A stretch of 64,000 nt of DNA. Source: Ciborinia camelliae. Its lineage: Eukaryota; Ascomycota; Leotiomycetes; Helotiales; Sclerotiniaceae. Under the pieces are notes generated by a model. The model worked only from the letters and a program-made list of their open reading frames with translations, ran no database searches and was not told the DNA's origin. The translations under genes were made by a program, and so were the position numbers. The stretch spans positions 2,306,565-2,370,564 of the forward strand of contig JANPYM010000006.1 of assembly GCA_025890175.1 (NCBI GenBank). Direction: 5' to 3'. Positions 36,933 to 48,268 of the stretch are shown piece by piece (position 1 is the stretch's first letter; the number at the start of each line of letters is the position of its first letter).

Positions 36933-39464
36933 CTATTGCAATCCATTCCAGATCGCTGCAACCAAGGCCTTTTGTGCACTCTCCTCTCGACTTCCACTCT
37001 CACTAGCCCAAGATTTCACCCCCTTTCCAATAGGTACCAATCCAGGCTGCGCCGGTAGCTCGACATTTGGTAGAGCGGAATCTCCAAATGGTACTGTATC
37101 GTAAGCCCCGGAGGGCATGGTATCGTCATCATTAATAGAACTACCCGCTACACATGGTTGACCTCCCCAGACCACTGATTGAACTCTCGCCCATAATCCA
37201 GTAATATTATAGATATCTTCTTTTGTGTAGAATAGGCGACAATTTGCAGCTTCGTATTGAAATTGCAAGGGCGTGAACGTTTCATCTCCGGCATGCATGC
37301 TGCTTCGGAGGTTGAAACGTCCCCTGGACATAAGGGTCGAAGTTGATCCAAGTGATGCATTGGCCTTGATATTTGGCATATATTCCGCGGCCGGATAGTC
37401 CGGTAATGGAAGGCCTTTCTGAAGATAAGATGCCTGTGCATCTGGTAAAGCTTCAATTTCAGAAACAACGCCGTTAAAGGACAACACCTGAGCTCCTTTC
37501 GAGCCACATACTCCTTGCTGGGGACCAGGTTGCGGACGGCCACCGACAGCAACTAATTATATGTTAATGAGTCGAACCAATGCAAATGAAAGAATGAACA
37601 TACCACTTCGGACACCACCTTGAGCTTTCATCATTTCAGCAAAAGTAGCACAAGTGGACCCACAACCGCCATCCATAAGCATCACAATGTTTGAGGCATT
37701 GAAGACTGCTGGTGGAGGATCGCTATTACTTAGATAACCTGTTACATTGATCCCACCTGATTGGGACTGTGAAAAATGTTAGTATGTATCTAAGTAGTAA
37801 TCAGTGAGTCAGTGACTTACCATCGTGACGAGGCTTGAGAGGTTGTAACGAAGTTCCGCAGTGAAGTTGTCACCATAAATAAACGTGTTGGGATCTTCCT
37901 CATTCCAGCTTTGGAATGGTTGTCCATTTCCATCAAGTTCTGATTGTGTTTGGAAGAGATAATCATGTCTAGCATCATAGGTTCCAGCGCCGCTGAAGAT
38001 GCTACCCATGTAGTTTACAAGTGGTGTGGCTCGATATCGCGATGCCCCAAAAGGTTCGAGAGTAGGAAAGATCTGCTTGAAGGCATCATATCCACTAAAT
38101 ACATCACCACCTCCGTTTGCTTGTACGTCTACGATCAGGTACTCCATCTTCTCCTTCTTGCATTCTGCTAAAAATTTGCTAATCACTCTTTGTTGTTCAA
38201 CTGCTGCCTTACCATCTGTTTCGTGAGGGTCAATGAAACCCTGCATTACTAATACTGCAGTCATGGTATCTTCGAGAAAATAACCGCTTGTGTATCCGGC
38301 CGGGTGCATTACAATCGACTGGGGATAGCCTGAAAGTGATGTAATCGATCTCGCTGCGGTCTTAGTTTTGATGTTCTCCCGAACATCTGAGGCTGAGGAA
38401 CTTGAAGTAGTTGATTCTGGTTTTGGTAGATCTACAGCATTGAACAAATCTTGACCCGAGGTTATGGAAGTAAAGTTGACGCCTGTCGATGCATGAGTCG
38501 TCGCATTCACGACAGTTCCATTGGCGAAAGTGTACGTAATAGAGTCGGCGGGAAACCCATAGAGGTATCCTCCAGAGGTGAACAATCCGCTACTCCCAAA
38601 AAAAGCCAAATTTGGTAACGAATAGAATACTTGATTGTAGTTGGCATCGTTATCTTGATATACACCAGTATTCTGACTCAGAAATTCAAGATACAGAGTG
38701 GCATTTTGGTCGTTGACTTGAACCAGTGGTGACGCTGTCCAATTTTCTGTTTTGGATAGAGTCATGTTTCTCTGCTTGTCAAGATCATCTGCGCAAGATT
38801 AGTTTCCAATCACGGAATTATTAGATTGAGGTATAGGAATCAAACATACATTTAAAGTATAATTCTGGCATCGCTAATCCATTGGATGATATCGATACTA
38901 ACGGTCCATCTCTAGTAAAGAAAGAAAAGACATTCATCAGAGGAAGAGGTAAGTTAACGTGAAAATCATGAGGTAGTATGTTTCCCAGGGCATAAAGGTC
39001 CTTTTCAAAGTCCCATTGATTTGCATAATATCCTGAATTGATATTCTCTTTAATCTCTGCCAAACCCCCGAGCATGTCAGCACCCGGTAAAGTGTAACCC
39101 ACCGGGGGATCTTTGAGATAGGCAAGAGTACTCTGGAATTGCCAGAATGGCTCTATGTAATCAATGAAATCAGAGGAACGCTGAACATCTAAGGGTACAG
39201 ATTGAAGGCACTCAAGAGCGACTGAGGGATTGAGAGTTGGATGGTTTGTTGCTAGAATATTACGTCAGTCACAAACTGTAGACATACAGAATTTGGTTTA
39301 CCTGTTGGATGAGCAGAGCTATATGACTTGAAAACATTCGCAAGTGCTGCACAGCCAACTTCGGAAGTATCTGCCGCGGTTGAGTTTACCAGAACACTAG
39401 TCGACACCAAGGCGAACAATCTCAATATAAGCTTTCCTGAATGCATTTTCATGTAAATTGACAT
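36933..39464 (-). CDS. Secreted S41-family peptidase, CPAF-like
   Basis: Five exons on the minus strand: 39464-39302, 39251-38850, 38788-37821, 37766-37604 and 37552-36933, about 771 residues. The start region has a hydrophobic signal-like stretch (LILRLFALVSTSVLV). Starts at 39464, 39452 and 39446 are all possible, and I chose the first ATG. The motif DGGCGSTCATFAE, with the likely nucleophile Ser548, and YLIVDVQANGGGD are diagnostic of fungal CPAF-like S41 serine peptidases. The same family includes UstP-type proteins of some RiPP clusters, but no RiPP precursor or UstY-like gene is visible here. Many N-glycosylation sites and paired Cys suggest an extracellular protein. Its substrate is unknown. 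All four splices rejoin coherent sequence, with phases 1, 1, 0 and 1. Confidence 0.85.
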
Positions 39465-40947
39465 TAATCTATGATGAAAACAAGTAAGAGATGAAAAAGA
39501 GAGGGAGTAACAAAACGAGAGATCAAGATAAGTAAAAGAATGGCATACGAAAATAATCACAAGCAGCGCTTATTCTATTCGTCCTGTTTTTTTAAAACTC
39601 CAAACCGGGGCTGAGTTGGAATATATTGTACTTATTTGGCAACGTGCTTCCTTCGGGTGGCACAGTAGGCCCCCCAACCATGGCATCATGAAGCGAAATG
39701 AGTATAATTCCTTTTGGGGCGGCAACCTGCAACCGTATTGATCCGGCTGTAAAAAGCTCATATTAAAAATTATTCACTCTTCTCTTATAATATACAAATC
39801 TGGCAGTGCAATAATGAATACATAGATTCATGAAACGCTTTCAAACTTTCATAAATCGTAATTAATTCAACCTTGGAATCTTTAATCGATTCTTTCTCGA
39901 ATCAATAATCTTATTTTCTGATCTGTAATGAATCGTTTTTTTACATTTTGAAATATGAAAAGAAGTATCCAAGCAATATTGTAAAACTCAACTTTGACAT
40001 CGTTTCATAAGTCCGTACACCTACTGTTGATGCCAGCACATTGAGGTTTATGATTAAACAGCTCTTTAAGCTCATATACCTACTAGGTACACTTGGGTGT
40101 AACGGTTCCATCGTTGCCTCAATCAAATGGAGAAATGAATACAATCTGCCTATCAAACTTTGAATCATCATTGTTGAAAACAAAGATTCGGTAAATTTCA
40201 CTCTAATAAACCAAAATACTCATGAACACAAGGCTAAAACGAAGGCTATGAAACAGATATAAGAGTTTCTCCCTCGAGGAACAGTGAGCCAGAGGTCTAT
40301 AAAACGGTAGGTAATGATATATGGTTTCAAGTGCATAGTACTGACACGCACATTAATATATCATGAATGACTGATGTTTCCCTACAGAATGCTCGACCTA
40401 GCTCCGATTCAAACCCCACAAAACCTTGTGGGCACCTCATGAACGTGATAATGCTATAAATCAACGTCAAAGCATATCTGCGTTCATGATGCAATCATCT
40501 TGGTGCCTCAGCCGTTAAAAGGACAACTCTCAATTACTTCATAAATCGAAATATCTCTCATTCACAGCTGTCTTTTCAATATCCTTGCTGGCGACATGAA
40601 AAGGCACGATCTCGGAGAATGCATATGATCAAAGGATATATTCACATTGTCAAGGGATCCAGAAATGCTTCGGTAGTCAAGGTATCGGTACATGTTGGAT
40701 AGAGAGATGAAATGGGCGACTGGGAAGCTGTTGGTGTTGTGAGATGATTGCGACCATATATTTACCTCATCACGGGACTTATACCAGAAGAACCTTCCAC
40801 ATTGGGACAATAGGAGCGTGGGAGGACTCGCAGAGCCTGAAACGCATTCTATTATTGAGAAATACTACCAATAGCATCATAGCGGCTTGGGGGAGGGGAT
40901 TTTGTAGGGGGAATGGGGCAGACTCTATGGGTCTACCAACGCTCTTC

Positions 40948-40977
40948 CACGTGCCTATACACGTGCCCAATCACGTG
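40948..40977. promoter_or_regulatory. Three phased E-boxes (CACGTG, 12-bp spacing)
   Basis: CACGTG occurs at 40948-40953, 40960-40965 and 40972-40977, so starts are exactly 12 bp apart. CACGTG is the core bound by bHLH factors such as Pho4-, Cbf1- and SREBP-type proteins. No start codon of a confident gene lies within 1 kb, so the target is unknown. The sites themselves are seen directly; function is inferred. Confidence 0.5.
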
Positions 40978-41640
40978 AACCGATGTCAGTAAAATGGCGA
41001 GTTCCGTTTTTTGCTCCTGCGAAACCCTTCCACTTCGTTTCAGGCATTTGGAGCTCACCGACTTTTGATCAAGACAGAGGAAGTCCTCAACACAGCCCAT
41101 TGAACAACAATTAAGTCGGACATCCGCGATACCGCGTTACTGTTGTTATTACTGCAATTCAGCCTTGCCTTGAGGGTAATCTTATGATGTCAACATATCC
41201 TACCTGGTCCATCTATTTGACATCTCCATTAGAATATTCGTTATCCCAGGTACTACAACACCTTTCACGTAGGTCAAAGGTACTCCATACGATCTCCAAG
41301 CAGTCAATATTTTCTTATTTTTTCCCACGTGGCAGGGTCGACAGGCATTCCTGATAGCACTCCTCTAAACCAGGTTCCAAAGTATGAGAGAAGGGGCTTA
41401 ATTCAAGTGAGCTTACCTAGCTACTCTTTCCAGTTTTCTATTTCTTTCTCCTGCCAGATAGATTTATCTGTCCAAGCCTGGACAATATTCTTCTTCGAAT
41501 TATTTGAGCTGTCATGCTGTTGTGTGCTTGCATGATGCGTCAACGGTATCCCATTCAGACTTGGCACTTCTAAATGACAAAATAATTGAGCACAGTATGA
41601 CATTGTCTAGAAACTCAATTTTTTAAAATAGAACTGAGAA

Positions 41641-42475
41641 CTATTTATGTTAAGATATAGCATCATCATCATCATCAACGTCGTCGTCGACGTATCGCTG
41701 CAACGAACATATACGAAACAATATTTTTCTGGCTGTAGTCAATATTGCTACGGGCAAGATAAAATCTGGAATTGCGATTGACATAAGAGATCTGAGGGTT
41801 GCATACTTAATATTGATAAGGCTGATGCAACACCCCTGGAATTGCATGAGCTCTCACAGGTAAGGTCGTATTACATCTACATCGACTCATGTGCTCACCT
41901 CCGGTTCTTCTACACGTGTCGAGTTGTTACCTCTTTCACTGAAACTATCTGCAATTTGAGGATTTTGGCCAAACGATCTATCCGGTATTAGCTCGAGTTA
42001 GATATCCATGAGACCTAAGCCACAGCAAAAGACACATCAGATATCCACTAAGTCGTACATTCAACCTGTGGGATTTCTTCGTGGGTATGTTTGAGAGCAC
42101 TGAGAATACGGGCTTAGGCATCTATTGCATATTGGTTGCTAGTATACACATTTATACCAGGGGCCGGAGGAAAAATAATGGTGCTCAATGCAACTTACTA
42201 CCTTTCAGGAGTCATAATTGTTACCGGCTGTTCGTCAACTAAACAGAACAGGCCTGCCAAAGCAAATCTGGCATACATCATCACAGTCACCCCGGCCATG
42301 AGAATCGGTGATAGGTACCATGTCAACAAAACAGCATGCATCTGAAGGAATTTACTGACCGCATATCCCAGGTATCTGATTCTGTTTCTAGAACATAATG
42401 GTAAAATCCTTACGGAGAGCCAGCAGAAGGGTCGAAAATGCAATGAACGTAAAGTCGCACGAACGGCGTAGCCCT
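41641..42475 (-). pseudogene. Possible decayed or unresolved membrane-protein gene
   Basis: Two minus-strand stretches read as hydrophobic, membrane-like sequence. One, near 42200-42350, includes LTWYLSPILMAGVTVMMYARFALAG. The other, near 41700-41800, includes LRSLMSIAIPDFILPVAILT. They lie in different frames with stops between them, and I could not join them with consensus introns into one protein. A degenerated multi-pass protein, or a gene with introns I missed, would explain them. Chance hydrophobic frames in AT-rich DNA are an equal alternative. Confidence 0.2.
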
Positions 42476-42975
42476 ATGGTAGGGCTGCATCTGGGGCGCC
42501 TCATTCAGGTACTTCAAAGCACATGGCTATAAGGTCATGCGGTGCGATATATAAGTCGACCTCGTTCCAATGGGAAGCGTTGTATCCAGCGTCTGTGCAT
42601 ATCATTACTGTACCTTACACCGATGGCAAGGAACTCAGCCTCTAAAGCGATGTCAACCCCCCCCTTTTGAAAACGCTCAAAGTTCTTGGTTTCTTCCAGA
42701 AAGATTACAGTTACCCCTCAGGCCTACCTTACTCCTTTGAATCTACTTCCACAGCTCTTCATCATACCTCGTTCTTTATCAATGGAGCCTGAAATATAAT
42801 CTAGCTTCCTGTGGAGGCTCAAAACTCGTATTTCATCAAACAGTGATGTCTATAACGGTGGAAGTAAATATAATCATGGCAGCCTTAGTCTTCAGCTGAG
42901 GCGAAGACTTGAAGGATTATCGGCCCCCTTCTCTCTTGCTAAATTTATACTGGTCAATGCAGACAATACTTGGGC

Positions 42976-42982
42976 TATATAA
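42976..42982 (+). promoter_or_regulatory. TATA box of the small Cys-rich gene
   Basis: TATATAA lies about 190 bp upstream of the ATG at 43173. A pyrimidine/CA-rich leader follows it, as in strongly expressed fungal genes. Confidence 0.5.
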
Positions 42983-43172
42983 GACATTGATGTTCAACAG
43001 AAGTCTCCTCCTATACAACTCGCAGATCATACACTACTCGTCTTCTTAAATCTATACCGCACCCCTCGATCATCTCTAACAATCCGACGAATATTGCCAT
43101 TGCAACTCACAAATCCATTGCCTACCCCCCATCCACGACACAGTTATCATAAAGCCACGCAAATTCGAGATC

Positions 43173-43328
43173 ATGTGCTACGTCATCGTCGAACGTTATT
43201 CCGTCTGCAGATGTATCTACTATACACACGCGGTAGACATGTGTCCTGCCTACGGAACACCGGGTCACGTTGCTGAAGAAAGAACAATACTTGTCGGATA
43301 CACCTGTGATGCGCATTCATCTTACTAG
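43173..43328 (+). CDS. Small Cys-rich protein, 51 aa, function unknown
   Basis: A single uninterrupted frame of 51 codons with an ATG start and TAG stop. The protein has five Cys and a distinctive pattern: CYVIVERYSVCRC, then YYTHAVDMCPAYG, GHVAEERTILVGYTC and a short DAHSSY end. From memory, a CxVIxRYxxCxC...HxVDxC...GH...RTxLVGYxC pattern recurs in unannotated small proteins and protein N-termini of filamentous ascomycetes, which suggests a real conserved module, perhaps metal-binding through the CxC, His and Cys residues. There is no signal peptide. A TATA box and CT/CA-rich leader lie upstream. An intron extending either end cannot be excluded. Function unknown. Confidence 0.65.
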   Translation: MCYVIVERYSVCRCIYYTHAVDMCPAYGTPGHVAEERTILVGYTCDAHSSY

Positions 43329-46300
43329 CACGAACCTTGTGACAAGACTCTTTCTGTTTTTCGATGTAGTGCTGCGGATTTGAAACTATACAAAGCACTT
43401 GACGAAGGTTCACGGTCCGAATTTCCCATTGTACAACACGCTACCAGTTAATAAATTGCGTACTTGTCATGGGCGTGGGTGGTCATCTTCCTTGGGAATG
43501 GAGTCTGGGTACTTGGGGTTCTGGGCATGGGATTCATATGGAGCTGGCATGGTTTTGGCATTGGGATCATTGTATCATGGCTGTCGCTGGTCGACACGTT
43601 GGGAATTAGAGTTTGGGAATTTTATACGATGGATGAGCGATGCATTATGTTAAGATTGGTTTATTTGGGGTTTAGATTATAGATTCATAAGCTACCAGTG
43701 CGAACTGGCTGGATATTTAACAGCGACAGTGTTTTAAAAATTGATGGATCGGGATATAAGCGGACTAGAACTTCAATACAACGGTCGACTATACTATTTA
43801 CAACTTTTGCAAGTCGTCATGTATGTCTCAAATGAAAAGCTCCAAGCTGCTAGCTTTGAGAAAGGAAGTAAGAAGTATCAATTCCAAACAACTGTTTATT
43901 CACTGGCAGGTATGAATCAATAAGAACCACCAGAGTACCAAACTCTCAAACTCTGAAACTCTCCATTGCGTTTTTTCTGGGTCGTTCCAATCCAGTGACT
44001 CAACTCGACTCCAGGAGTTACCACTCACATTCCACCCGACATCCGAATCGGCCGGCGTCAGCCTGGCATTCGCCACCAGGAACATCCGAAAATACCTAGC
44101 TCCCAATCCTAAAGCTTAATAAGTCATCTAACTTTCGCTTAAGGTTACCTAACTATCAATCTTCCAATCATTCTCATCCCCCCCTCCGTCTCATCTAGTA
44201 CTTACTGGTACATGCACCGCTCTCCCTTGAATTCGTCTACGTCCCGCCGTGGGGATTCGGAGTATCAATTGAAAGCTTATTGGCATTGTGGGGAGGTTAG
44301 AGTTGTAAGGGGTCATTCTATATACATGTTGATGCCTGATCCATAAGGCTTCTTGAACCTACCCACCTATAGGTACCCGGATAATCAATAAGACTTCTAT
44401 AACCATGAGTTCTCACCGGTAACACTGGCCCTCACCTGGTGCCGCTTCCAGCATTACGAAATTGTTTTACCCCGAGAACCAGTGATATTGCACAACGATG
44501 TAATTACCCGAAATAGACGGAGGAGAATAAATTACGATTCCACCCACGATGGGAGATTGGGGAAATTGACAGAATGGGAGGCTATGCCGCGTAAAAATAA
44601 TTTCGCAACGTGCCTGCCTTCTGGGAGGACGAGAAAGTGATCTTCGTGCTCTTGATCGGATGGGGGCTGAATGAGATCGAGGGCGTGTTTGCCATGTTTT
44701 GGGGGGTTTCTTGATGGTCTGCAAGGCAGATGCTGGAATGCGTGGGAAACTCGTGTTTGACTGTGGCTACGCTGCACGGGTTGTTGGGGTAAGAATTGAT
44801 GAGTAAGGTGGCTGGATAGGCAGCGGTAGGATGAGCGTGCGAAGCGAGAGAGCCCCCCTTTTTTTTATCGGGGTCGAGAATTGTATACTGTACCGTCGAT
44901 GAGTGGTTGCTGAGAGAGAAGATTGTGTCAAGACAGAAGCTAAGGGCTCTGGGGCTATATCTCAAATCAATACTGGTAGAATAGTATTAGTCCTGAAATT
45001 GATGTGATATTCGCCAATATCAATATAAATACCAAGCTGGTTTTTTGTTGAAGGCCCAAATGACGGTCCGCTGGGTCACTGCCGTGGACGCCTTTTAGCT
45101 TCGCTTTAATAATGGTAGAAGAAGAGAGATAAAATCGAGCATAAGAGAAAAGTAATTATGGAGAGAATTTGAAACAGCTTAGGAAGGAATTCGTATTTGA
45201 GATGGGGATTGAACGTTGAAGGTATACCTATATCAATCTATACCAATTTTCTTTTGGTGGTAAGTGAAGGAAGGAGGTGAAGGGAATATTAAGGTGGAAG
45301 CTGGTTGGGAATCGGCTTTTCCTAGTATTGCAAAAAGATTTTTTACCTAGCTTATAGGCATGTTTGGGAAGTTAGCAGTACAGTACCTACAAAGTACCAG
45401 GAAACTTTTGTTTTTACTTACTAGATAGGTACTGAGGTACATTACTGTACTTAGCACGAATGATTTAAGAGATTCAGAGGTTCCTTCACATTGATGTATC
45501 CAAGTACGGAGTATTGCCTTTTGCCTTGTGGCATAACCTTACTATAACATCAAACTCTGAAAGATCTAGCAACCAAGGAGCAAAGTTGGTAGAATAACCT
45601 TACTCCGTACATATGACCAGATACTCCCTACTTAACTCCGCATAATTACCACCCAAAATGGCTGGATGCCGATTTGCTCATTATAACATCATCCAATTAA
45701 GAAGGCTGTAACAAATTAATTAATTGCCTCAAGCAAGATGCTTACCAAGCGTACAGCCAGCCTTACTCGGATCCGATACAATAAGATAATTCCAAATCTT
45801 GAGATTTAAGTCTGTTCATACCTACCTAGTATGCACAGCTAAGGCGAAGAGTCGAGTCATTAACCAACGGATGATAAAACAAACAGTTGTATACAACCTT
45901 ATAAATTGGTCTTGAGAATAAGTCAACAGTATGGTAGTAAACCAATGCTCACCGCCATTTCCAATAGTCCGGACTGCAATTCAGTCTCCAAGATTTTTTT
46001 TAGAATTCTTTATATATAAATACTGCACATCTTTGAATGTAACTCGAATTTTTGAGAATATTCCCAGAAAGGGCCAATGTCCCAAGTAGACTCGGTATTT
46101 CAGATAAATTTAATGTTCCAAATCGATTCAAAAATTAAGAACCTCTAATTGTTGGACTATATGGTCTATTGAAAACGCTGATGCTTACTTGCTGATTTGA
46201 AAGATCATCGTTCAATCTCACTTGCAGATATAAACTAGGGCATCTAGAGGCATCAATGTAGACAAGAGAACTTCAGCTCACTCACTGTTGCTCATTGCTT

Positions 46301-47191
46301 ATCTCCTCCATCGCTCCGGTGCCGTTTTTTTAACTCGAGCCTCTCTGAGGCTCAAAATTCTAGATTCCAGTGACTTTATCAACTACTTACGCGCTGATAA
46401 GCTTAGATACGCGTTTTTTGTACTAAAAATGAGGGTTTAAAGTTGAGTAGAATCTAGGTAGTGTATGCAATAGTCCGGACTGCAGTCCAACAATAATAAG
46501 AAAATTTGAAATCTTAGATTCTTTCCCAAAAAAAACAAATGGTTTAAAATGTTGATTCTATTTCAAACAAAAAATCTTGTTCAAACAATAAATCTATTTC
46601 AAATAATCAATTTATATTTAAAGATTTATCGCTTTTCAAATATTGAAAAATTGAATCTGGTTTATCAGTCCGGACTGCCGGATACACTGCCCCCACGAAA
46701 CTTCATAGGTGACAAGATTGGGCCTTGACGATTCGAAGCAAATGGATGAGCATTGAATATTTGATCTTGACCATAATTCTTCCTTATCATCCTTGAACGA
46801 AGAACAATTTGGAAGTTGTTGAGGCTGCCTTTAAAATCCTCTGTTTTTTAAGCGATGCTTTCGGAATGTTGCTAGCCACACCCAAAAATTTTCGCAACGA
46901 GCAAAAGTAGACAAATGTTCACATTTTTATTCGAAAACAATCACTCTGTTCACAGAGAGATGTTTTCAAAGATTTCAATTTTTAAGATTTTCCATCTGCG
47001 TCAAGATCCATGATTTCCTGGGACAAATATTGACGAGAACAATGGTTTGTTACCGCCCAAACCATCAAATACATTCGCACAAAGGAACGTTGACAGCCCA
47101 TATCGTGGACTACATGAAGTCGTCCATCCACAAAGTCCTCTAAACATGACTGTACCTTTGCAAAATCATTATATTTTATCATCAAGTCCGG
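43329..47191. other. Gene-poor, partly AT-rich region with palindromic repeats
   Basis: 3.9 kb with no confident gene. The part from about 45000 to 47000 is AT-rich, with A/T homopolymers between 46500 and 46660. Three copies of AGTCCGGACT occur at 45966, 46472 and 46667. A 127-codon minus frame at 44582-44965 and a 66-codon minus frame ending at 46982 are not convincing. The AT bias and degenerate repeats look like a mutated mobile-element remnant, possibly RIP-affected. Confidence 0.5.
45962..46680. repeat. AT-rich repeat island with AGTCCGGACT palindromes
   Basis: The 17-bp string CAATAGTCCGGACTGCA is present exactly at 45962-45978 and 46468-46484. A third copy of the core reads CAGTCCGGACTGCC at 46666-46679. 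The last two bracket about 200 bp of very AT-rich DNA. The core is a 10-bp perfect palindrome. This layout fits the ends of a small non-autonomous DNA element or a mutated transposon remnant. No transposase frame is present. Element identity is inferred. Confidence 0.45.
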
Positions 47192-48268
47192 ATGGCGAGG
47201 ACACCTTCATATAGCGAATCCAAAGCCTCTCACTCATCGGCCAAGCCGCCACCTCTAGCTCCTCGATCGAGACCACGAGAACCCCCACGATTTAAAGGCG
47301 CAGTACAACGAGCGAAAATTATCCTAGGATTCTCCGCCATTGGCAAAACACACCTTGCTGCAAAAGCCAACCGCGAATTCGAATGGCTGCATGTGATAGA
47401 CTTTTCACTTATTCCTCAAGGACTGGATTTCACACAAGATTATAAAGCAGATTACCTGGAAACCATTGCCGATGCTGCAGCACAGCCGGGTGTTTTGTTA
47501 CTTGGAGGTCCGAGATGGGTTGGAGAGTTCCTGGTTGCAAACGATTTGGCATTCAGTAGCGTCTACCCAACCGACGACTGCAGGGAGGAGTACGGAGTGA
47601 GATGGGACCAGATGGGCGAGGAAGAGGGATTAATTACCCATAGGTTAACGTGGTGGGACGATTTGATTGCGGCGATGCAATGGCCAAGCGGAAGATGCAA
47701 TCACTTCGAATTGTACCCGGGAGTGTATTTGGAGGATATATTTATGAACATATTGACGGCGGCGGACCAAGTAGAAGGTTTAGACGAAGAATCAGACGAC
47801 GTGTGGTATGATGCAGACGAGGCACCACAACCACTCGCTGGGAAGCCAGTACGCCGGTCTTCTAGCCGCCGGAATCTATCACCGCAATCCCAAACCGAGG
47901 CAATCCAACAAATGATTGCCAATATCAACTCTAGCTGGCCTTCACGGATTCGAGCTTTCCTCAATTATATCTTTTTGATCCTTCAATTTCTCTTCCTGTG
48001 GATCCTTGCCACGCTCATTATGATGGCCTATGAGGAGTGGAACGTATGGCAGACGAGAAACAGACCAACCCCCCCTACAATTGGCGAATTTTCCGCTCTT
48101 AATCTTACGAGTCACGATATGTTGAATCACTGGTTCCTTCCAAAGTGTTTATCGTCCATATTACCAAACTCCAGAGAAACGTGGCTGGGAACCGCCGCTT
48201 TTCGAAAAGAGCTAGTGACATTAGTTCAGAAGTGGCTGGATTTGGAAGAATCACTGTTGAAAGCTTAA
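47192..48268 (+). CDS. P-loop protein with C-terminal membrane anchor, function unknown
   Basis: A single 358-codon frame. Residues 1-40 are Ser/Pro/Arg-rich. Residues 41-165 look like a P-loop NTPase: IILGFSAIGKTHLA with Walker A G46-T53, then HVIDFS at 67-72, VLLLGGPR at 101-108, SSVYP at 122-126 and WWDDLIAAM at 154-162. From memory this order (P-loop, VIDxxS, VLLxS, VYP, WDxxI) resembles small P-loop proteins of phages and scattered bacteria and fungi. A linker with acidic and Ser/Arg stretches follows, then one hydrophobic segment at about 256-279 (FLNYIFLILQFLFLWILATLIM) and a soluble tail of about 80 residues. The substrate is unknown; nucleotide kinase-like activity is only a guess. 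The start context is weak (CGG before ATG). The gene borders an AT-rich repeat island. Confidence 0.7.
   Translation: MARTPSYSESKASHSSAKPPPLAPRSRPREPPRFKGAVQRAKIILGFSAIGKTHLAAKANREFEWLHVIDFSLIPQGLDFTQDYKADYLETIADAAAQPGVLLLGGPRWVGEFLVANDLAFSSVYPTDDCREEYGVRWDQMGEEEGLITHRLTWWDDLIAAMQWPSGRCNHFELYPGVYLEDIFMNILTAADQVEGLDEESDDVWYDADEAPQPLAGKPVRRSSSRRNLSPQSQTEAIQQMIANINSSWPSRIRAFLNYIFLILQFLFLWILATLIMMAYEEWNVWQTRNRPTPPTIGEFSALNLTSHDMLNHWFLPKCLSSILPNSRETWLGTAAFRKELVTLVQKWLDLEESLLKA

Larger units (their letters stand above)
39465..43172. other. Gene-poor region with clustered E-boxes
   Basis: 3.7 kb with no confident gene. It contains CACGTG sites at 40948, 40960, 40972, 41326 and 41913. A hairpin (CCCACAA...TTGTGGG) lies near 40417-40435. 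Two hydrophobic minus-strand open frames within 41640-42475 may be remains of a membrane-protein gene. The right end is the promoter of the small Cys-rich gene. Confidence 0.5.

Noticed and set aside
36933..39464. A RiPP biosynthetic cluster around the S41 peptidase
   Set aside because: No precursor with repeated cores and no UstY-like gene is visible within 8 kb on either side.
40380..40450. Possible tRNA suggested by a GATTCAAAC string and a 7-bp hairpin
   Set aside because: No acceptor stem, no matching A box at proper spacing, and the T-arm does not pair.
44582..44965. 127-codon minus-strand frame
   Set aside because: The N-terminal half is unlike any family, several frames are open over the same DNA, and there is no promoter or splice support.
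46982..47182. 66-codon minus-strand frame beside the P-loop gene
   Set aside because: Its ATG lies only 9 bp from the opposite ATG, so both cannot have normal leaders. It looks somewhat protein-like but no family is recognised.
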